Shown here one piece after another: positions 57,492 to 64,000 of a stretch of 64,000 bases of DNA. Position 1 is the stretch's first letter; every line of letters begins with the position of its first letter. The DNA is from an uncultured Tidjanibacter sp. GTDB taxonomy: Bacteria; Bacteroidota; Bacteroidia; Bacteroidales; Rikenellaceae. Made by a program: the position numbers and the translations under genes. Location of the stretch: the NCBI GenBank assembly GCA_947852905.1, contig CANTVF010000003.1:186001-250000 (forward strand), written 5' to 3'. A model generated the notes under the pieces. The model saw nothing but the letters and a program-made list of their open reading frames with translations, did no database searches and had not been told where the DNA came from.

Positions 57492-57525
57492 TTCGCGGAG
57501 GGTTTTTCACTAAACCCTCCGCGAA
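57492..57525 (-). terminator. Hairpin between trxB and the LuxE-like gene
   Basis: TTCGCGGAGGGTTT...AAACCCTCCGCGAA. Confidence 0.75.
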
Positions 57526-57645
57526 GCAGTTCGGATCGTCCGACCGTGCTATACACTCGTATTGTTGGTTCCGATAGCCGGCGGCGTGCGGACTTTTAAA
57601 AAATGACCGCAGTCGTTATATTGCACTTACGGTCGGGTCGTGCCG

Positions 57646-58581
57646 TTATTTCAGATCGTCGCCCATCATGAGGAACTTTTCGCAGTCCATAGCAGCCATG
57701 CAGCCGCTGCCGGCAGCTACGATTGCCTGACGGTAACGCGGATCGCGTACGTCGCCTGCAGCGAATACGCCGTCTACGCTCGTCATGCTCGTCCCCTCTT
57801 TGGTTACGATATATCCTTCGGGATTGAGTTCGAGTTTGCCTTTGAACAAGTTGGTGGCCGGCTGGTGGCCTATGGCGAGGAAGAAGCCCATTACGTCGAG
57901 CTGGCGGGTTGTACCGTCTTTCTTCTCTACAAGAACGCCCGTAACGCCGGAGTCGTCGCCGAGTATCTCCTTGGTCTGGTATTCGAACAGTATCTCGATT
58001 TTCGGATTTTCCTTGACGCGTTTCTGCATGATATGGCTTGCGCGCAATTCGTTGCGGCGCACTATCATGTATACCTTCTTGCATATGTTGGCGAGATAGC
58101 TGGCCTCTTCGCATGCCGTGTCGCCGCCGCCCACTATGGCTACTTCCTGATTACGGTAGAAGAAGCCGTCGCACGTAGCGCAGGCGCTCACGCCCATGCC
58201 TTTGAATTTGTTTTCGGAGGGCAGGCCGAGGTAACGTGGAGTGGCTCCCGTGGCTATGATGAGAGACTCGGCCTCTACTTTGGTCGCGCAGTCTATTGTG
58301 AGAATGAACGGATATGCGTTCAGGTCTACGTCGGTTATGATGCCGCGGCGGAACTCCACGCCGAAACGGGCTGCCTGTTTGCGCAGGTCTTCCATAAGCT
58401 GCGCTCCGGCAACGCCTTCCGGATAGCCGGGGAAGTTTTCGATTTCGGTAGTCGTGGTGAGCTGGCCGCCTGTCAGCATACCTTCGTAGAGCACCGGTTT
58501 TATGTTTGCGCGGCCGGTGTATATGGCTGCCGTATATCCGGCGGGGCCGCTACCCATGATGAGGCATTTGATCCTTTCCAT
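57646..58581 (-). CDS. trxB: Thioredoxin-disulfide reductase
   Basis: CLIMGSGPAGYTAAIYTGRANIKPVLYEG, ACATCDGFFYRNQEVAIVGGGDTACEEA (CATC), GVFAAGDVRDPRYRQAIVAAGSGCMAAM. Confidence 0.97.
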   Translation of the reverse strand: MERIKCLIMGSGPAGYTAAIYTGRANIKPVLYEGMLTGGQLTTTTEIENFPGYPEGVAGAQLMEDLRKQAARFGVEFRRGIITDVDLNAYPFILTIDCATKVEAESLIIATGATPRYLGLPSENKFKGMGVSACATCDGFFYRNQEVAIVGGGDTACEEASYLANICKKVYMIVRRNELRASHIMQKRVKENPKIEILFEYQTKEILGDDSGVTGVLVEKKDGTTRQLDVMGFFLAIGHQPATNLFKGKLELNPEGYIVTKEGTSMTSVDGVFAAGDVRDPRYRQAIVAAGSGCMAAMDCEKFLMMGDDLK

Positions 58582-58920
58582 TTTATACGTCGTATGTGTG
58601 AATTGTTCTTGTGCTGCAAAGATAACCAATCCCTTCGGAATAACTATACGATATTAAACGTATCATGAAGCATTTTGAGTATCCGGTAACCGTGATGACG
58701 GAGGTTTGCCGGGGTATTCCGTCGCATGATTATGGAACTTAGTTGGAGAAAGTCGTTTAAATTTCATAACTTTAACGTGTATTTCCAGTGGCAGTTGCCA
58801 TAGTGAAATGATTTGCAGACGGTTAACCGGTCGAGGATGAAATCCCGTCCACCGGTCTGTGCGGCATGTGGGTTCGTGCGGTTGACCGTCGGGTATTGTT
58901 GTATAATTGAAGTAAATAAG

Positions 58921-59937
58921 ATGCAGACTATGAAATACACGATAGATCCGAATGCCCGCTGTGCCGTGATAGGCGCAGGCAGTTGGGCGACGGCGATAGT
59001 CAAGATATTGCTCGAGAACGAACGCAAGATAGCGTGGTATGTCCGCGAACCCGAAATCAGGGAGAGCATAGCCCTGAACGGTACCAATGCCCTGTATCTT
59101 CAGGATGTGCATTTCGACGCGTCGCGTCTTGAGATATCGGGAGACGTGAACGAGGTAGTTTCCGCTGCCGACATAGTCGTGCTGGCCGTACCGTCGGCTT
59201 TCATAAAGGTGACGTTGCAGCCTTTGAAAGTGTCGTTGGAAGACAAGTTTATAGTATCGGCCGTCAAGGGTATCATCGCCGACGAATACGTTACCGTCGC
59301 CGAGTTCATGAACCGTACGTACGGGGTGCCGTTCGACCGTATAGGTATCGTATCGGGGCCCAGTCATGCCGAGGAGGTGGCCATGGAGCGTCAGACTTTT
59401 CTTACCATGGTGTGCAAGGATATCGACAACGCCCGTATTCTGGGCGGTAAATTCCGTTCGCGTTATATACATACGGTCTATTCGACGGATATATACGGTG
59501 TGGAATACGGCGCCGTGCTTAAGAACATATATGCCGTGGCCGTCGGCATATGTACCGGTCTCGGCTTCGGCGATAATTTCATGGCCGCTCTGATCTCGAA
59601 CAGTGCGATGGAGATGGAACGTTTCATGGCCGGTACCTATCCGGCCGAGAGGGATTTCAATGCGTCGGTGTATCTCGGCGACCTGCTCGTGACGTGTTAT
59701 TCCAAATTCAGCCGCAACCGCACTTTCGGAACGATGATCGGCAAGGGATATTCCGTGAAAAGCACCATGATAGAGATGACTATGGTCGCCGAAGGATACT
59801 ATTCGTCGGCATGTATAAACCAGATAAACAAACGGTTCGGAATCAGAATGCCTATAGCCGATACGGTTTACCGCATACTCTATAACAATGCGCCCGCAGC
59901 ATCGGCTTTCCGCAAGCTGATGGACGAGATGGTATAA
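58921..59937 (+). CDS. gpsA: NAD(P)H-dependent glycerol-3-phosphate dehydrogenase
   Basis: CAVIGAGSWATAIVKILLEN, LAVPSAFIKVTL, VSGPSHAEEVA, LKNIYAVAVGICTGLGFGDNFMAAL. Confidence 0.94.
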   Translation: MQTMKYTIDPNARCAVIGAGSWATAIVKILLENERKIAWYVREPEIRESIALNGTNALYLQDVHFDASRLEISGDVNEVVSAADIVVLAVPSAFIKVTLQPLKVSLEDKFIVSAVKGIIADEYVTVAEFMNRTYGVPFDRIGIVSGPSHAEEVAMERQTFLTMVCKDIDNARILGGKFRSRYIHTVYSTDIYGVEYGAVLKNIYAVAVGICTGLGFGDNFMAALISNSAMEMERFMAGTYPAERDFNASVYLGDLLVTCYSKFSRNRTFGTMIGKGYSVKSTMIEMTMVAEGYYSSACINQINKRFGIRMPIADTVYRILYNNAPAASAFRKLMDEMV

Positions 59938-60030
59938 CCCGCGTACCGCGGCTACGATTTGCGGTCGGTGCGGTACCGTTTGGATAGCGGAACATATCTG
60001 TTTTGAATAACGGAAATCCGATAGGGATGT

Positions 60031-60058
60031 AAAGCCCGCCTTATGCAAGGCGGGCTTT
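60031..60058 (+). terminator. Terminator after gpsA
   Basis: AAAGCCCGCCTT-atgc-AAGGCGGGCTTT then TT run. Confidence 0.9.
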
Positions 60059-60452
60059 TTCGTTGCGTGGATTTGTCGGATGAGGGATTCGTATAGGCTT
60101 GAGGTTATCGATTATATCGGATTCGAAGTTCTTGTTACCTACATTTTCAGATGCTCCATTGTATTTCGACGGCTGGGCAGTATGCGCAATATAGACATGT
60201 GCATGCGATATACAGTTGATTTAATCTAAATAAACTGTATATCTTGTGTTATCCATTTCAATCGGTGGTATTTATTTCATATATTTGAAATAATTAGAGT
60301 AAATGATACATTGTTGTTCGCTGTCAATGTTTGTGACAATCGTGTGTGACAATTGGAAATATTTTCTGCCGGATGCTGTATGAATAATATATCATACAGT
60401 AAATCCGATAGTCGAAATAACCTAAATATTAACCGATTAATCTATTTACTAA

Positions 60453-61907
60453 ATGAAACGAACTTTGTTTTTTGCCGTATTCATATCGTTGGGTATGAGT
60501 ATATCGGTCGGATGCAGTACTAATGTCGTAGAGGAATACGAGTTTATCAGGTTGGATAAAGCGAATATCTCTTTCCTCGGAAAGGGTAACAGTGCTGTGG
60601 AGATAAAAGTGGAGGCTTCTGGCGACTGGAGCGTAGAGTCGTCGGCTTCATGGCTCAAGATCGAGGAACAAACGAATAACAGCGTAACTATCAATGTGGA
60701 TGACAACTATTCCGAGACCGAACGCGAGACCTCTCTCGTGTTTGCTCTTGGCGGAGCACGCGAAGAGTTGCGGGTCAATCAGCTGGTGTGTTCGGGCAAT
60801 TACCTTTACAGGTATCCGAATATATTCGATTTAGGGGCTGTAATGTCGCCTAACGGTCGGTATGTCGGAGGTATAGTGCCGGAACTGGTTGGGGATAATA
60901 CATGGATAAAGCATGTGGTTATCATAGATCTTGCAACCGATGAATGGCATTATGTGGCGTCGGAATACGATTCGCCGGAAATTTCGTTGAGCGCTCCGTA
61001 TGCCATTACCGATCAAGGGTTGTTTTTCGTAATGGATGCGAGTAAAATCGGTTTCGGCTCTGTAGGATACGATTTGGAGGGCAATGTGGTTTTTCCGAGT
61101 AAAGTGCCCGGTTTTCAGCAAGAAGGAAATGTACAGGCTGTGTCGGCCGACGGACGTACATGGGTAGGTTATGCTACCGATAAAAGGTTGGGAGACGGCG
61201 GATTGTACTATCCCGTAAAATGGGAGGATAATGTGCCTGTCGTGCTCGAAATGCCGGAGAAAAATTATCGCGGATATGATTTTTATATGGGAGGAATTAT
61301 GGCCAGAGGCATGAGTCATGACGGACGAGTGATTTATGGCACCTCGTGGGATGACAAGGACATGGGCATGTGTTACTGGAAAGACGGTAAGTTTGCATGG
61401 GTAGGAGAGGACCAGCGTACCATGCACGAGGTGGAGCTTGATACCGGAACGGGAAGCACTGTAACGGAAACGATAGTCGACGGTATGACATGCGGTGCCG
61501 AATTGACCAATATCAGTCCCAACGGTAAATGGATTGCAGGCACTTGGCGTGAAGAGACGGCACCGGGAATTGGTACGGAGTATCCGGGATTTTTCGATAC
61601 TGAAAATGAAAAAACATATATTTTCAGGGATATGCCGGGATGTCGTGGAGCGCATGCTACGGATGACGGAGTCGGATTCATCCATGGCGGATTCATGTCT
61701 AACACAGGTACCGTGGTGGATATAGAGGCAGGCGTTGTCTTAGGAACTATGAAGGAATGGATACAGGATAATTTCGGCATGGTCAGCGGCGACGGTACCA
61801 TAGTGTATGTCACTCCGGATAAGCAAACGTTGCTTAGTTTCGTAATCGAATTCAATGCCGTAGGACCTAGAACCGTTTATTGGTATATAACGCCGGACAT
61901 ACGTTAA
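60453..61907 (+). CDS. BACON-domain lipoprotein (paralog 3)
   Basis: MKRTLFFAVFISLGMSISVGCSTNVVEEYEFIRLDKANISFLGKGNSAVEIKVEASGDWSVESSASWLKIEEQTNNSVTINVDDNYSETERETSLVF; same C-terminal architecture as paralogs 1 and 2. Confidence 0.82.
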   Translation: MKRTLFFAVFISLGMSISVGCSTNVVEEYEFIRLDKANISFLGKGNSAVEIKVEASGDWSVESSASWLKIEEQTNNSVTINVDDNYSETERETSLVFALGGAREELRVNQLVCSGNYLYRYPNIFDLGAVMSPNGRYVGGIVPELVGDNTWIKHVVIIDLATDEWHYVASEYDSPEISLSAPYAITDQGLFFVMDASKIGFGSVGYDLEGNVVFPSKVPGFQQEGNVQAVSADGRTWVGYATDKRLGDGGLYYPVKWEDNVPVVLEMPEKNYRGYDFYMGGIMARGMSHDGRVIYGTSWDDKDMGMCYWKDGKFAWVGEDQRTMHEVELDTGTGSTVTETIVDGMTCGAELTNISPNGKWIAGTWREETAPGIGTEYPGFFDTENEKTYIFRDMPGCRGAHATDDGVGFIHGGFMSNTGTVVDIEAGVVLGTMKEWIQDNFGMVSGDGTIVYVTPDKQTLLSFVIEFNAVGPRTVYWYITPDIR

Positions 61908-61933
61908 AGTTTTTTTATTTGGGAGTTTTTTAC

Positions 61934-61958
61934 GACGGGGAGCCTGTTCATGGGTTTC
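61934..61958 (+). terminator. Terminator after BACON paralog 3
   Basis: GACGGGGAGCC...GGTTTCCCGTC then TTTTTG. Confidence 0.65.
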
Positions 61959-62288
61959 CCGTCTTTTTGTTGCCTTTTATTGTCGAAGTCGGATCGTAAG
62001 CGTTTTCTCATCTTCGTACCATGTGTTATGAGGTTTGTCCTGCTTGGTCGATAAAGCCCCGAATATGTGTCGGACAGTTGATTATTGCGGATTTTTAAAC
62101 CGTTTGAATGTACTTTATGTTAATAGGCCGATTTATTTTCATTACTTTTATGTACGCTCCAGTCCGATGACGGAATTGCCGTGTTTCCGCAGTGTGTGTA
62201 TTTACAGGCAAGTATGCCGGTATGAAGTCCGCTGTCTGGAAATAGGTCTGGAATGATCGATTTTGTTTAACATAAAACTGTTTTTATC

Positions 62289-63686
62289 ATGCGCAGATTA
62301 GTTTGTTTGTTGTTGTTCGTCGCCTTGGCGGGAACGTGCCAAGCCCAGTGGGCTGCAAAGGTGGATCCGCGTTTCGAACTTACGAGTATCGTGTTCCGGC
62401 TTGTAGGGGCACAGGAGTATTCCCAATGCGGTATTCCGTCGTATGCTGCCGATATAGACGAATATTTCGCCGATTATGCCGAACATCCGGTCGTTAGTTT
62501 CGCCCGTCAGATACGGGCGACCCACGGCATAGGTTATAATGCCGTATCGGGTACGGCCGACTGGCTCGTAATAGAGGACGGACATGTCAAGCTCAGTCCG
62601 GAATACGTGTTCAAGGAGGCAGCGAAAGCCGATTCGCGATGGACGCCTTCGCTGCTGAGACGTTACGTCAAACTGCTCGACGACTTTTACCGCGAGACCG
62701 ATTTCCAGAAGTTTTATGACAACCATGCCGAACTGTACCGTTATGCCGAGAGTCAGCTCGACAATCTTATGGCCGAGGTCGATCCCGAGTGGTTCGTGTC
62801 GTTTTACGGCAAGGAGTTCGGCGATCCGGACATATTCATAGGAATGTGCAACGGCCCCAGCAACTATGCACTCGTTTCCGGTTCGCGAAAGTCGGGTTAT
62901 GGAATAGTGGTCGGCTGTAACAGCGACAATAACGGTCGCCCCGCATACAATCCTTTGTTCCTTACAATCATACTGCATGAGTTGGGACATAACTTTTCCA
63001 ATCCCCTGTCGGAGCAATACTGGCCGGAAATGGAGGCTGCGGCGGATATCATCTATCCCCATGTAGCCGAAATCATGGCCATGCAGGCGTACGCCGATGC
63101 GCGTATCGTTACAGGGGAGTGGTTCAACAATCTTTGCGTAGCCATGTGTTACAGGGAGATGGGGTCTCCTTACTACGATTATGTGGTCAACGGTTATCAG
63201 GCATCCGGGTACGTCTGGATGAGACGTGCCGTAGAGTTTATGGACGAATTTTATGCGGATAGGGAACGTTATCCCCACATAAGCGATTTCATGCCGCGGA
63301 TAGTGGAGTTTTACGACAGTGTCGCGGCCGATTACGATGAGATAGAAAGGGAGTATAACGAGCAACTGCCCGCTATAGCTGAGATTACGCCTGCGGCAGG
63401 AAGTACCGTGTCCGCAGACGCTCTTCCTTCGGAACTCGTAGTGCGTTTCTCCAAACCTATGTCGGGCGGATACGGTGCAAATTGGGTGGACGACCCTCAA
63501 GTGATTGCGATACCTCTGGACGGCGGTTGTTACTGGCGCGACGAATGTACTCTGGTATATCCGCTGAAAACAGATCAGCTCGAAAGCGGCAAGACATACG
63601 GTCTGATGTTGCTCGGCTGGGCTTTCGTGTCGGCCGACGGGTATGCTTTGCCCGGTTACCACGACGTGACCTTTACGGTGGAATAA
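62289..63686 (+). CDS. DUF4932-like secreted putative metallopeptidase
   Basis: Signal peptide; LTIILHELGHNFSNPLSEQYWPEMEAAADIIYP (HExxH with downstream Glu); C-terminal Ig-like region. Confidence 0.75.
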   Translation: MRRLVCLLLFVALAGTCQAQWAAKVDPRFELTSIVFRLVGAQEYSQCGIPSYAADIDEYFADYAEHPVVSFARQIRATHGIGYNAVSGTADWLVIEDGHVKLSPEYVFKEAAKADSRWTPSLLRRYVKLLDDFYRETDFQKFYDNHAELYRYAESQLDNLMAEVDPEWFVSFYGKEFGDPDIFIGMCNGPSNYALVSGSRKSGYGIVVGCNSDNNGRPAYNPLFLTIILHELGHNFSNPLSEQYWPEMEAAADIIYPHVAEIMAMQAYADARIVTGEWFNNLCVAMCYREMGSPYYDYVVNGYQASGYVWMRRAVEFMDEFYADRERYPHISDFMPRIVEFYDSVAADYDEIEREYNEQLPAIAEITPAAGSTVSADALPSELVVRFSKPMSGGYGANWVDDPQVIAIPLDGGCYWRDECTLVYPLKTDQLESGKTYGLMLLGWAFVSADGYALPGYHDVTFTVE

Positions 63687-64000
63687 CGCGACCGTTCGAC
63701 CGAATTTTTAGGTTATCGGGGGGAGTATGGCAACAATTTGTTGCCGTATTCCCTCCGTTGATTATTGTAGACGGAAACCTGCGGTGGCATGTCGTCCGGG
63801 ACGATCGGTATGGTAAAATGCCTGTACAGTATTGTATGGTATACCGCTGGATTTGTCGTAAAATATGCGGGTGATGTCGGATTAAAAATTACTGACGGTA
63901 GCTATAAACGAAAAAACTGTATAACTTTATGGTCGTTTGCCGGTAAATGAAAATTCCGACAAAAAAAACGACGGCACTTCCGTATATCCGGAAGAGGTCG

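Noticed and set aside
1-64000. CRISPR array, rRNA operon, or complete IS element
   Set aside because: No regularly spaced direct repeats, no rRNA-like sequence and no recognisable transposase found by reading the window.

Overview
This is a Bacteroidales-type chromosomal window. Family assignment is by eye (Rikenellaceae/Alistipes-like guess), based on the MoxR/Bat operon, S46 peptidase, BACON lipoproteins and TAnnTTTG promoters. Most of it is housekeeping: uvrD (partial), Bat aerotolerance-type operon, glnS, mnmG, ybeY, pheS, murA, apt, nrnA, manA, nth, tyrS, nadA, mrp, sppA, tRNA-Arg(CCG), dgt-like, ribE, uvrC, trxB, gpsA. Four signals stand out. (1) A probable chromosomal replication origin at about 39.54-40.10 kb: an AT-rich non-coding gap with about nine DnaA-box-like 9-mers, where + strand composition changes from C/A-rich to G/T-rich. 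(2) Two consensus parS sites about 21 kb away, next to mnmG; one sits in the centre of a perfect 40-bp palindrome. (3) A compact, probably non-autonomous 4,057-bp element (50823-54879). It has a 5-bp target duplication AAAAG, a 17-bp subterminal inverted repeat (16/17) and iterated end motifs. It carries an HK97/Mu-type prohead protease, a putative major capsid protein, an untracked 58-aa ORF and an HTH protein, with no transposase, integrase, terminase, portal or tail genes. It interrupts codon 3 of a BACON lipoprotein gene, and excising it in silico restores the reading frame. (4) A three-copy family of BACON lipoproteins around that insertion, plus smaller curiosities: MurA with Asp in place of the catalytic Cys, a Bor-like tandem with a barrel fusion, an M28 peptidase-barrel fusion and an AT-rich dGTPase next to the tRNA.
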